In this document: one piece after another, positions 6,833 through 14,064 of the stretch
Numbering within the stretch: the stretch's first letter is position 1
Layout: the number at the start of each line of letters is the position of its first letter
DNA from: Clostridiales bacterium
Lineage (GTDB): Bacteria; Bacillota; Clostridia; Christensenellales; Aristaeellaceae
DNA length: 20,479 bases
Direction: 5' to 3'
Assembly: GCA_004555535.1 (NCBI GenBank)
Contig: SFHU01000044.1
Location: 1-20,479, forward strand
Notes under the pieces: generated by a model
What the model was told of the DNA's origin: nothing
The model's input: the letters and a program-made list of their open reading frames with translations, nothing else
Database searches by the model: none
Translations under genes and position numbers: made by a program

Positions 6833-8260
6833 ATGCTGTTTAATTCATTTTCGTTTCTCATCTTCTTTCCGGTCGTCACGCTGATCTACTTCCTGCTCCC
6901 GCGCAAGACGCGCTGGGTCTGGCTGCTGGTGACGAGTTATTTCTTCTATATGAACTGGAACGCGGAATACGCGCTCCTTCTGGCCGCGAGCACGGGGGTG
7001 ACCTACGGCTGCGCGCTGCTCATCGACAGGGCGGCGGAGGTCAAAAAGCGCAGGCTCATCCTCATCGCGGGCATCGTCTTCAACGTCGGCATGCTGGGGT
7101 ATTTCAAATACACCGGCATGTTTGTTGACCTGATCAACCGCCTCTGCGCGCTCATCGGCGTCACGGCGCGGATTCCCCCGGTGGATATCCTGCTGCCGGT
7201 GGGCATCAGCTTCTACGTCTTCCAGGCGCTGGGCTACATGATCGATGTCTACAAGAAGCGCGTGAAGGTCGAGCGGAACCTGTTCAAGTATGCGCTGTTT
7301 GTGTCGTTCTTTCCGCAGCTGGTCGCGGGCCCGATCGAGCGCTCCGGCCGTCTGCTGCGCCAGATTGACACGCCGCACGACTTTGAGTGGAAGCGCGTGC
7401 GCGACGGTCTGCTCATCATGATGCTCGGCTACTTTGAAAAGGTCGTCATCGCCGACCGCGCCTGCATGTATGTGGACGCCGTCTTCAACGGCTGGGCAAA
7501 CGCCTCCGGCGCGCAGATCGCGCTGGCGACGGCGGTCTTTGCCGTGCAGGACCTGTGCGACTTCGGCGGCTACAGCCACATCGCCATCGGCGCGGCAAAG
7601 GTGCTGGGCATCGAGCTGATGACAAACTTCCGCCAGCCGTATTTCGCGCATTCCGTTCAGAATTTCTGGGCGCGCTGGCACATCAGCCTGAGCACATGGT
7701 TCAGGGATTACATCTACTTCCCGCTGGGCGCGGGCCGCGGCTCCGCCTGGCGCAAGGCGTTCAACATCATGGTCGTCTACACGATCAGCGGCCTGTGGCA
7801 CGGCGCGGCGCTCAAGTTTGTGGCCTGGGGCATGCTCAACGGCGCGCTGCAGGTGGTTGAGGGGATGTTCCCCCCGCACCGGTCGAAGCACCCGAAGGCC
7901 TATCATCTGCTTTGCGTGCTGCGCACGGACCTTTTGATCCTCATCACGATGCTGATCTTCCGCGCCGGCTCGCTCTCCACGGCGGTGCGCATGCTGATCA
8001 AGATCCCGGCAGGCTTTGCGCTGCCGGCCATGGCGACGGGCTTTTCGGGCATGCAGGCGCTCTGCCTGGGCATCTGCATCGCCGTGCTCTTTGCCATCGA
8101 GCTGATCCACGAAAAGCGCCTCTCGCTGACCGAGCTGACCGACCGTCTGCCCACCGTGGCGCGCGGGACGCTCTACCTGCTGGCGCTGATGGCGATCATC
8201 ATCTTCGGCGTCTGGGGGCCGGGATACAGCGCGCAGGCGTTTATCTACTTCCAGTTCTGA
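6833..8260 (+). CDS. MBOAT-family O-acyltransferase (AlgI/DltB-like)
   Basis: This 475-residue multispanning membrane protein should move an acyl group, usually acetyl, across the membrane for O-acylation of a cell-surface polymer. It starts with the AlgI-type MLFNSFSFLIFFP and has about ten hydrophobic segments. The family core is clear: ISFYVFQALGYMIDVY (125-140), FFPQLVAGPIERS (159-171), NFWARWHISLSTWFRDYI (277-294) and SGLWHGA (319-325). His323 is the expected catalytic histidine and His283 a second conserved one. The start has AGGTGGGG 5 bases upstream. The next gene, 25 bases on, encodes an SGNH/DltD-like protein; MBOAT proteins commonly work with such partners, as in alginate acetylation, PatA/PatB and DltB/DltD. 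The polymer is unknown, because no glycosyltransferase or dltA/dltC neighbours lie here. Confidence 0.93.
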   Translation: MLFNSFSFLIFFPVVTLIYFLLPRKTRWVWLLVTSYFFYMNWNAEYALLLAASTGVTYGCALLIDRAAEVKKRRLILIAGIVFNVGMLGYFKYTGMFVDLINRLCALIGVTARIPPVDILLPVGISFYVFQALGYMIDVYKKRVKVERNLFKYALFVSFFPQLVAGPIERSGRLLRQIDTPHDFEWKRVRDGLLIMMLGYFEKVVIADRACMYVDAVFNGWANASGAQIALATAVFAVQDLCDFGGYSHIAIGAAKVLGIELMTNFRQPYFAHSVQNFWARWHISLSTWFRDYIYFPLGAGRGSAWRKAFNIMVVYTISGLWHGAALKFVAWGMLNGALQVVEGMFPPHRSKHPKAYHLLCVLRTDLLILITMLIFRAGSLSTAVRMLIKIPAGFALPAMATGFSGMQALCLGICIAVLFAIELIHEKRLSLTELTDRLPTVARGTLYLLALMAIIIFGVWGPGYSAQAFIYFQF

Positions 8261-8285
8261 CCAGCGCACAACGACGATTTGGACG

Positions 8286-9302
8286 GTGAACGGTTTGAAA
8301 AAGATTGCATGCGCGGCGGTCTTCGTCGCGGCGCTGTGCGCGTGCCTGCTGCTGGCGGATCATGTAACCCGGCGGGACGACAGCGAGCGCAAATACGGCC
8401 CCTTCTTTGAGGAGAAAAACGACATCGACGTCTTCTTCATGGGGACGAGCCACGTGCTGGACGGCGTCTCGCCGATGGAGCTGTGGCGCGACTACGGCGT
8501 GACCTCCTACAACATGGGCAACTCCTCCGAGTGCCTGGGCATGACCGAGTGGGTGCTGCGCCTGGCGATGCAGGCGCACAAGCCGAAGGTCGTGATGATC
8601 GACGTCTACTACGTCGACAGGCCGCTCGACGAGGCCTGGGCGTATGCCTACCGGCATGTGTTTCTCGATGCGGTGCCGCTCTCGCGCATGAAGCTCGACG
8701 CCGTGCGCGCGACGCTGCCCAGGGATCAGTGGCTCGAGTTCCTGATGCCCTTTTCGCTCTATCACGGCCGCTGGGAGGAGCTGCTTGCCGGCACGGCGGA
8801 GCGCAACGTCGACAGCGAGCCCTACATGATGGGCGGGGAGCTGCGCATCGGCCGGGCGGAGGTCATCAATCCCTACACCCGCACGACGGAGATGGATACA
8901 AGCGAGCAGCCTGGCCACGAGGCGTTGCGGCGCATCGTGCAGCTTTGCCGGGAAAACGATATCGAGCCGGTCTTCATCGCGATTCCCGTGCCGGTCACAA
9001 AGGCGGAGCAGATGCGCGTCAACGGCGTCGCGCCGCTGGCGCAGGAGCTGGGCGTGCCGTTCCTCAACCTGTTTGACGTCGAGGGGCTGGTCGATTTTGA
9101 GGCGGACTGCTACGACTATCTCGGCCACATGAACCCGGACGGCGCGACCAAGCTGACGGCGTATCTGGGGCAGTGGCTGGCGGAGCACTGCGACCTCGAG
9201 GACAGGCGGGACGACCCGGCCTACGCGGCCTGGGACGAGCGGCTCGCGCTCTACGAGGCTGACCGCGAGGCGCGCTGGGGCGAACAGACCCGGCTCAAGT
9301 GA
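8286..9302 (+). CDS. Membrane-anchored SGNH/DltD-like protein, partner of the MBOAT acyltransferase
   Basis: The product has 338 residues with an N-terminal hydrophobic anchor (about 6-24) that would place the rest outside the membrane. The SGNH-hydrolase features are block I FMGTSH (51-56, nucleophile Ser55), NMGNSS (76-81) for the Asn/Gly part, and YDYLGHMNPDGA (276-287) with Asp277 and His281 completing the triad. It probably finishes acyl transfer onto the surface polymer after the MBOAT protein brings the group across. The start is uncertain: GTG at 8286 is used here, but TTG at 8295 in the same frame is possible and neither has a strong ribosome site. The gene is followed directly by the acpP promoter, with no terminator seen. 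Family assignment is good; substrate unknown. Confidence 0.85.
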   Translation: MNGLKKIACAAVFVAALCACLLLADHVTRRDDSERKYGPFFEEKNDIDVFFMGTSHVLDGVSPMELWRDYGVTSYNMGNSSECLGMTEWVLRLAMQAHKPKVVMIDVYYVDRPLDEAWAYAYRHVFLDAVPLSRMKLDAVRATLPRDQWLEFLMPFSLYHGRWEELLAGTAERNVDSEPYMMGGELRIGRAEVINPYTRTTEMDTSEQPGHEALRRIVQLCRENDIEPVFIAIPVPVTKAEQMRVNGVAPLAQELGVPFLNLFDVEGLVDFEADCYDYLGHMNPDGATKLTAYLGQWLAEHCDLEDRRDDPAYAAWDERLALYEADREARWGEQTRLK

Positions 9303-9305
9303 CCC

Positions 9306-9333
9306 TTGACAAATTTCACGCCTCTGATAGAAT
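9306..9333 (+). promoter_or_regulatory. Strong promoter for the acpP-led fatty acid operon
   Basis: TTGACA (9306-9311) and TAGAAT (9328-9333) are separated by 16 bases. The promoter begins 3 bases after the preceding stop codon. Transcription should start near 9340, leaving a leader of about 50 bases. I see no recognisable FapR or FabT operator. Confidence 0.8.
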
Positions 9334-9361
9334 GTTAGGGGAAACGATAACCTGTGAAAAG

Positions 9362-9377
9362 CCCGCCCCTGCGCGGG
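9362..9377 (+). promoter_or_regulatory. Hairpin in the acpP leader just before the ribosome site
   Basis: CCCGC (9362-9366) pairs with GCGGG (9373-9377) around a six-base loop. The ribosome site AGAAGGAGA follows immediately and remains unpaired. There is no T-run, so it is not a terminator. It may stabilise or shape the mRNA 5' end. Confidence 0.4.
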
Positions 9378-9392
9378 AGAAGGAGATAAGCC

Positions 9393-9626
9393 ATGAGCTT
9401 TGAGGATTTGAAGGAGATCATCACCGCCGCGCTGCCCAACTGCAACGCGGATCAGGTTGTGCCGGAGGCGATGCTGGTGCCGGAGGTCTGTGCGGACAGC
9501 CTGGATACCGTGGAGCTGAGCATGGCGCTGGAGGAGAAGCTGGGCCTGAACGTGCCGGACGACCTGCTGGCGACGTTTGCGACGGTCGGCGAACTGTACG
9601 CCTACCTGAAAAAGCACACCGCATAA
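9393..9626 (+). CDS. acpP: Acyl carrier protein
   Basis: This 77-residue acidic helical protein carries growing acyl chains on a phosphopantetheine arm in type II fatty acid synthesis. The attachment site is Ser36 in ADSLDTVELSMALEE, matching the DSL motif at the head of helix II. Length and the C-terminal TVGELYAYL are standard. It differs from the common form in having VCADSL rather than LGADSL, so a cysteine (Cys33) lies three residues before the modified serine. The ribosome site AGAAGGAGATAAGCC is near ideal, as expected for an abundant protein. It heads an operon with carboxyltransferase subunits, FabH and FabD, which supports primary fatty acid synthesis rather than a polyketide role. 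Confidence 0.95.
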   Translation: MSFEDLKEIITAALPNCNADQVVPEAMLVPEVCADSLDTVELSMALEEKLGLNVPDDLLATFATVGELYAYLKKHTA

Positions 9627-9630
9627 CGGC

Positions 9631-10341
9631 ATGCCGGAAAGGGAGAAGCTGGCGCCGCTGGGCGGCTGGGCGCGGCTGAACCTCGTCTTTGACGAGGGAA
9701 CGGCGCGCGAGCTCGCCATGCAGGCGCATGGGGAGGATCCGCTGGGCTTTCCGGGCTACGCGGACAAGCTCGCGGCGCAGCGGGCAAAGACGGGCCTTGA
9801 CGAGGCTGCCGTCGCGGCGGAGGGCCGTATCGGGGGCGAGCGGGCGGTCGTCTGCGCGCTGGACAGCCGCTTCATGATGGGCAGCATGGGCACGGGCGTC
9901 GGCGAGCGCGTGACGCGCGCGGTCGAGCATGCCGCGGCGCATCGCCTGCCGCTGATCATCTTCAGCGCCAGCGGCGGCGCGCGCATGCAGGAGGGCGTCT
10001 TCAGCCTGCTGCAGATGGCGAAGACGAGCGCGGCCATCGCGCGCTTTCAGGAGGCGGGCGGGCTGTTTATCAGCGTGCTGACGCATCCGACGACGGGCGG
10101 CGTGACGGCCAGCTTTGCCAGCCTGGGCGATATCACGCTGGCCGAGCCGGGCGCGCTGATCGGCTTTGCCGGCCCGCGCGTCATCGAGCAGACGATCGGC
10201 GAGCGGCTGCCGGAGGGCTTTCAGCGCAGCGAGTTTCAGCTCGCGCACGGGTTTGTCGACCAGATTGTGCCCCGGGAGCGGATGCGCGAAACGCTCGCGC
10301 TGCTCCTGCGTCTGCACAGCAGGGCGGAGGAGGGCGCATGA
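9631..10341 (+). CDS. accD: Acetyl-CoA carboxylase carboxyltransferase beta subunit lacking the zinc ribbon
   Basis: AccD with AccA forms the carboxyltransferase that moves CO2 from biotin to acetyl-CoA, giving malonyl-CoA. The crotonase-like core is intact: GSMGTGVGERV (84-94), FSASGGARMQEG (111-122), HPTTGGV (152-158) and GFAGPRVIEQT (178-188). The protein is only 236 residues, against about 280-300 for the family. The four-cysteine zinc ribbon that precedes the core in E. coli AccD is absent: residue 12 onward aligns with the segment just after the ribbon. The frame is closed by a stop at 9607-9609, so no upstream start can restore it. Only four bases separate acpP from this ATG and no clear ribosome site is visible, so translation probably depends on coupling to acpP. 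It overlaps accA by ATGA. Function is likely kept, since its partner is intact. Confidence 0.92.
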   Translation: MPEREKLAPLGGWARLNLVFDEGTARELAMQAHGEDPLGFPGYADKLAAQRAKTGLDEAAVAAEGRIGGERAVVCALDSRFMMGSMGTGVGERVTRAVEHAAAHRLPLIIFSASGGARMQEGVFSLLQMAKTSAAIARFQEAGGLFISVLTHPTTGGVTASFASLGDITLAEPGALIGFAGPRVIEQTIGERLPEGFQRSEFQLAHGFVDQIVPRERMRETLALLLRLHSRAEEGA

Positions 10342-11234
10342 TTCGCGACGTTTTGCAGGAGCTGGAGGCCGTTGAGGCGGCGCTGCTGGGCTCCGGAGAG
10401 GACAGGGCGGCGCTTGAGCGCCGCAGAGACGAGCTGCTTTCACGGCTGTCCTCCCTGACGCCGGAGGACACGGTCTATCTGGCGCGCCACCCACACAGGC
10501 CGCGGATTGACGATCTGATCCGCGCGCTGATGACGGACTTCTTTGAGCAGTGCGGCGACCGCTACGCGGGCGAGGATCCCGGCGTGCTGGGCGGCATTGC
10601 GCGCTTTCACGGCAGGCCCGTGACGGTCATCGGCACGAGGAAGGGCCACAGCCTCGAGGAGAACATAGCCTATCACTTCGGCATGCCGGAGCCGGAGGGC
10701 TACCGCAAGGCGCTGCGGCTGATGAAGCAGGCGGAAAAATTCGGCCGGCCCGTGCTCACCTTCATCGATACGCCGGGCGCCTACCCGGGCATGGAGGCCG
10801 AGGCGCGCGGTCAGGGCGAGGCCATCGCGCAGAATCTGGCGCAGATGAGCCAGCTGACGGTGCCGGTCATCAGCGTCATCACCGGCGAGGGGAGCAGCGG
10901 CGGCGCGCTCGCGCTGGGCGTGGCCGACAGCATGCTCATGCTGGAGCACGCGTTCTTTTCGGTCGTCAGCCCGGAGGGCTTTGCGAGCATCCTCTGGAAG
11001 GACGCCGGGCGCAAGGCGGAGGCCTGCGGCGTCATGCAGCTGACAGCGGCGGACATGCTCCGCTTCGGCGTGATCGACGGCATCGTGCCGGAGCCGGTCG
11101 GCGGCGCGCAGCGCGACCCGGCGGCGCTCTATGCGGCGCTGGACACGGCGCTTGCGGCGCAGCTTGACGCGCTCTGCGCCCTGGATGAGCGGGAACTGAC
11201 CGCGCGCAGATACGAAAAATACCGCCGCGTCTGA
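10338..11234 (+). CDS. accA: Acetyl-CoA carboxylase carboxyltransferase alpha subunit
   Basis: This 298-residue protein pairs with AccD in the malonyl-CoA-forming carboxyltransferase. It has the AccA N-terminal helical part (1-45), then the core with HPHRPRIDDLI (51-61), the GTRKGHSLEENI block (99-110), DTPGAYPGMEAEARGQGEAI (144-163) and GEGSSGGALALG (183-194), which helps form the oxyanion site. Length is near the usual 310-320 residues. Its ATG overlaps the accD stop codon by 4 bases, so the two subunits are made in step. The genes for biotin carboxylase and biotin carrier protein, needed for the whole enzyme, are not in this window. Confidence 0.96.
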   Translation: MIRDVLQELEAVEAALLGSGEDRAALERRRDELLSRLSSLTPEDTVYLARHPHRPRIDDLIRALMTDFFEQCGDRYAGEDPGVLGGIARFHGRPVTVIGTRKGHSLEENIAYHFGMPEPEGYRKALRLMKQAEKFGRPVLTFIDTPGAYPGMEAEARGQGEAIAQNLAQMSQLTVPVISVITGEGSSGGALALGVADSMLMLEHAFFSVVSPEGFASILWKDAGRKAEACGVMQLTAADMLRFGVIDGIVPEPVGGAQRDPAALYAALDTALAAQLDALCALDERELTARRYEKYRRV

Positions 11235-11279
11235 GGCGGCGACAACGGATGCATGCATGCCATGCGGGATAAGGAGACT

Positions 11280-12212
11280 ATGAACGGAATCAGGCTGATT
11301 GCGACGGGCCGCGCCGTGCCCGGCAGAGTGGTTACAAACGACGATCTGCGCGAATACGTCGACACGAGCGACGAATGGATTTCCAGCAGAACCGGCATTC
11401 ACCAGCGCTGTTTCTGCGCGGAGGGCGAGAGCGTGACGACGCTGGCCGTCGGGGCGGCGACGAAGGCGCTCGAGCGCGGCGGCATCGCGCCGGAGGAGAT
11501 CGGCTGTGTGGTCTGCGCGACGTCCTCCCAGGAGTATATGATGCCCAGCCTGGCCTGCACGGTGCATCATGCGCTCGGCCTTGCGCAGGACATCCCGGTG
11601 ATGGACGTCGGCGCTGCCTGTGCGGGCTTCCTCTACGCGATGGAGACGGCGCGCGGCCTGCTGCTGGGCGGCGCGGGACGCTATGCCCTGGTCATCGGCA
11701 GCGAGCAGATGAGCAAGCTGCTGGATATGAGCGACCGCTCGACCTGCGTGCTCTTTGGCGACGGCGCGGGCGCGGCGATTATTGCGCTTGACAAGGATGC
11801 GGAGTACGAGGCCGTCTTCGGCACGCGCGGCGACATGGCGCTGCGCGCCGGCGGCACGACGCATACGCCGATGACGATGGACGGGCAGGCGGTCTTCCGC
11901 TTTGCCGTCTCGACGATTCCCCAGTGCGTGCAAAAGCTCCTCGCCAGGGGCGGCGTCACGATGGAGGATGTCGATTGGGTGGTCTGCCATCAGGCGAACG
12001 AGCGGATTCTCGATGCGAGCGTGCGCAGGCTCGGCTGCCCGGCGGAGAAGTTCTACAAGAACCTCGACCGCTACGCCAACACGAGCGCCGCGAGCATTCC
12101 GCTGGCGCTTGACGAGATGAACGAGGCCGGGCTGCTTAAGCAGGGCCAGCGCGTGATTCTCGTGGGCTTCGGCGGCGGGCTGACCTGGGCTGGCCTGATG
12201 TTCAGGATTTGA
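11280..12212 (+). CDS. fabH: 3-oxoacyl-ACP synthase III
   Basis: FabH starts fatty acid elongation by condensing acetyl-CoA (or a branched primer) with malonyl-ACP. The 310-residue product has the complete triad: Cys114 in DVGAACAGFLYA, His237 in VCHQANERI and Asn267 in RYANTSAASIP. TSDEWISSRTGI (29-40) and the C-terminal GFGGGLTWAG (297-306) are typical. The start at 11280 is chosen because AAGGAG lies just before it and the protein then begins MNGIRLIATG as in the family; the ATG at 11253 in the same frame would add nine unlikely residues. It follows accA by 45 bases. Primer preference cannot be read from the sequence. Confidence 0.96.
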   Translation: MNGIRLIATGRAVPGRVVTNDDLREYVDTSDEWISSRTGIHQRCFCAEGESVTTLAVGAATKALERGGIAPEEIGCVVCATSSQEYMMPSLACTVHHALGLAQDIPVMDVGAACAGFLYAMETARGLLLGGAGRYALVIGSEQMSKLLDMSDRSTCVLFGDGAGAAIIALDKDAEYEAVFGTRGDMALRAGGTTHTPMTMDGQAVFRFAVSTIPQCVQKLLARGGVTMEDVDWVVCHQANERILDASVRRLGCPAEKFYKNLDRYANTSAASIPLALDEMNEAGLLKQGQRVILVGFGGGLTWAGLMFRI

Positions 12213-12246
12213 CGATGACGCGCGCAGGCGCGGGAAGGATCAAGCG

Positions 12247-13188
12247 ATGAAACTGGCATTTCTCTATGCCGGGCAGGGCAGTCAGCGCGCGGGCATGGGC
12301 CGCGACCTGTACGAGGCCTTCCCGGCGTTCCGGGACGCGTTTGACGCTGCGAGCCTCGATTTTGACCTGCACAGGGTCTGCTTTGAGGATCCGGACGGTC
12401 TGCTGGGACAGACGCAGTACACCCAGCCCTGCATGGTCGCGTTCGCGGCGGGCGTGACGGCTGTGCTCCGCGAGGCGGGCATTGAGCCGGAATACGCGGC
12501 GGGCCTGAGCCTGGGCGAATACAGCGCGCTGCAGGCGGCGGGCGTCTTCACGGCGAAGGCGGCTGTCGAGCTGGCGGCCTACCGCGGCGCGGCGATGGCG
12601 AAGGCGAGCGAGGGCCGCGCGAGCGGCATGACCGCCGTGCTGATGCTCGGGCGCGAGGCGCTTGCGGCCTGCTGCGAGCAGGCCTCGTCGGAGGGCGTCG
12701 TGCAGATCTGCAACTATAACTGCCCGGGGCAGATCGTCATCGGCGGCGACGCCGCGGCGGTCGCGCGCGCGGGCGAGCTGGCGAAGGCGGCGGGCGCGAA
12801 GCGCCTTCTGCCGCTGCGCGTGAGCGGCCCGTTCCATACGCCGCTGATGCAGCCGGCCTCCGACGCGCTCCGGGCGCGCTTCAAGGACGAGCCCTTCGGC
12901 GAAATGCGCTTCCCGGTGCTCTTCAACTGCCTGGGCGACGTGAAGAACCAGGCGACGACCGTCGCGGAGCTGCTCATCCGGCAGGTCGTCTCTCCCGTGC
13001 ACATGGAGGACACCATCCGCCGTCTGGCGGAGCTGGGCGTCGATACGATTGTGGAGATCGGCCCCGGCCGCGCGCTGTCCGGCTTTGTCAAGAAGACCGT
13101 GGGCGACGCGATCACCTGCCTGCCGGCGGAGGATGTGCCGACGCAGACAGCGGCGCTTGAGGCGCTGGGCGCCAAGGCCGCACTGTGA
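12247..13188 (+). CDS. fabD: Malonyl-CoA:ACP transacylase
   Basis: FabD loads malonyl from malonyl-CoA onto ACP, supplying the extender unit. The 313-residue protein shows AGQGSQRAGMGRDLY (8-22), the nucleophile elbow GLSLGEYSAL (86-95, Ser88), and the catalytic His197 in VSGPFHTPLM. The elbow reads GLSLG, not the GHSLG of E. coli; a leucine here occurs in other clostridial-type FabD proteins, so loss of activity is not implied. GGAAGG lies upstream of the ATG, and a short GC stem (12219-12232) lies just before that ribosome site. dapF begins 13 bases after the stop. Confidence 0.95.
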   Translation: MKLAFLYAGQGSQRAGMGRDLYEAFPAFRDAFDAASLDFDLHRVCFEDPDGLLGQTQYTQPCMVAFAAGVTAVLREAGIEPEYAAGLSLGEYSALQAAGVFTAKAAVELAAYRGAAMAKASEGRASGMTAVLMLGREALAACCEQASSEGVVQICNYNCPGQIVIGGDAAAVARAGELAKAAGAKRLLPLRVSGPFHTPLMQPASDALRARFKDEPFGEMRFPVLFNCLGDVKNQATTVAELLIRQVVSPVHMEDTIRRLAELGVDTIVEIGPGRALSGFVKKTVGDAITCLPAEDVPTQTAALEALGAKAAL

Positions 13189-13201
13189 CGGAGGGCTGCC
13201 G

Positions 13202-14044
13202 ATGAAGTTTACCAAGATGCACGGGCTTGGCAACGACTACATTTATGTCAACGGCTTTGAGGAGCAAACGAAGGATCTTCCGGCGTTGGCCCGGGCCTTG
13301 AGCGACCGCCATTTTGGCGTCGGCGCGGACGGCCTGGTCGTCATCGCGCCCAGCGACATCGCCGATTTCCGGATGATCATGTTCAACGCGGACGGCTCGC
13401 AGGGCGCGATGTGCGGCAACGCGGCCCGCTGCATCGGCAAATACGTCTACGACCGCGGCATGACGCGCAAGACTGCCGTGACGCTGGAGACGCTCTCCGG
13501 CGTCAAGACGCTCCTGCTGAACGTGCAGGGCGGCAAGGTCGTCTCGGTGCGCGTGGACATGGGCGAGCCTGTGCTCGACTGCGCGCGCGTGCCCTGCCTG
13601 CTGGGCAGCGGCGTCGTGCGCAGGGCCCCCATTGAAGCACTGGGGCGGACGTTTGCCATCACGCCGGTCTCGACGGGCAATCCCCATGGCGTCATCTTTC
13701 TTGAGGAGCCGGTGGAGGACTTCGATCTGCGGCGCTACGGCCCCGTGCTCGAATGCCACCCGGCCTTCCCACAAAAAGCGAATATCGAATTTGTCAATGT
13801 GCTCTCGAGGAATCGCCTGCGCATGCGGGTGTGGGAGCGCGGCAGCGGCGTCACGATGGCCTGCGGAACGGGCTCCTGCGCGGCGCTTGTGGCGGCAAGC
13901 CTGTGCGGCCTGGCGGACAGGCGCGCGCATGTCGTGCTCGACGGGGGCGAGCTTGTGGACGAATGGGACGAGGCGACGGGCCATCTCTTCATGACCGGCC
14001 CCGCGACCCATGTATTTGACGGCGAGGTCGACGAACACAGGTGA
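13202..14044 (+). CDS. dapF: Diaminopimelate epimerase
   Basis: DapF converts LL- to meso-diaminopimelate, for lysine and peptidoglycan synthesis. The 280-residue protein contains KMHGLGNDYIYV (5-16), ADGSQGAMCGNAARCIGKY (63-81) with catalytic Cys71, TGNPHGV (158-164), and the second catalytic Cys221 in MACGTGSCAAL. The start at 13202 is set by GGAGGG about 7 bases upstream and by the family N-terminus MKFTKMHGLGNDY; an upstream open stretch in the same frame is a shadow of fabD. Its place behind fabD couples a cell-wall step to the membrane lipid operon. Confidence 0.97.
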   Translation: MKFTKMHGLGNDYIYVNGFEEQTKDLPALARALSDRHFGVGADGLVVIAPSDIADFRMIMFNADGSQGAMCGNAARCIGKYVYDRGMTRKTAVTLETLSGVKTLLLNVQGGKVVSVRVDMGEPVLDCARVPCLLGSGVVRRAPIEALGRTFAITPVSTGNPHGVIFLEEPVEDFDLRRYGPVLECHPAFPQKANIEFVNVLSRNRLRMRVWERGSGVTMACGTGSCAALVAASLCGLADRRAHVVLDGGELVDEWDEATGHLFMTGPATHVFDGEVDEHR

Positions 14045-14064
14045 GCGGAAAGCGAGGAGAGCGG

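Noticed and set aside
11247..11266. ATGC-rich mini repeat (GCATGCATGC) before fabH
   Set aside because: Too short for a defined element and not linked to a promoter; the ribosome site that matters is the AAGGAG beside 11280.
10440..11990. A 516-codon minus-strand open frame opposite accA and fabH
   Set aside because: It spans parts of two well-supported genes on the other strand and resembles no protein family.
12496..12530. FabD nucleophile elbow reads GLSLG instead of GHSLG, as if mutated
   Set aside because: A leucine at this place is found in other clostridial-type FabD proteins. Ser88 and His197 are intact, so it is a lineage variant.
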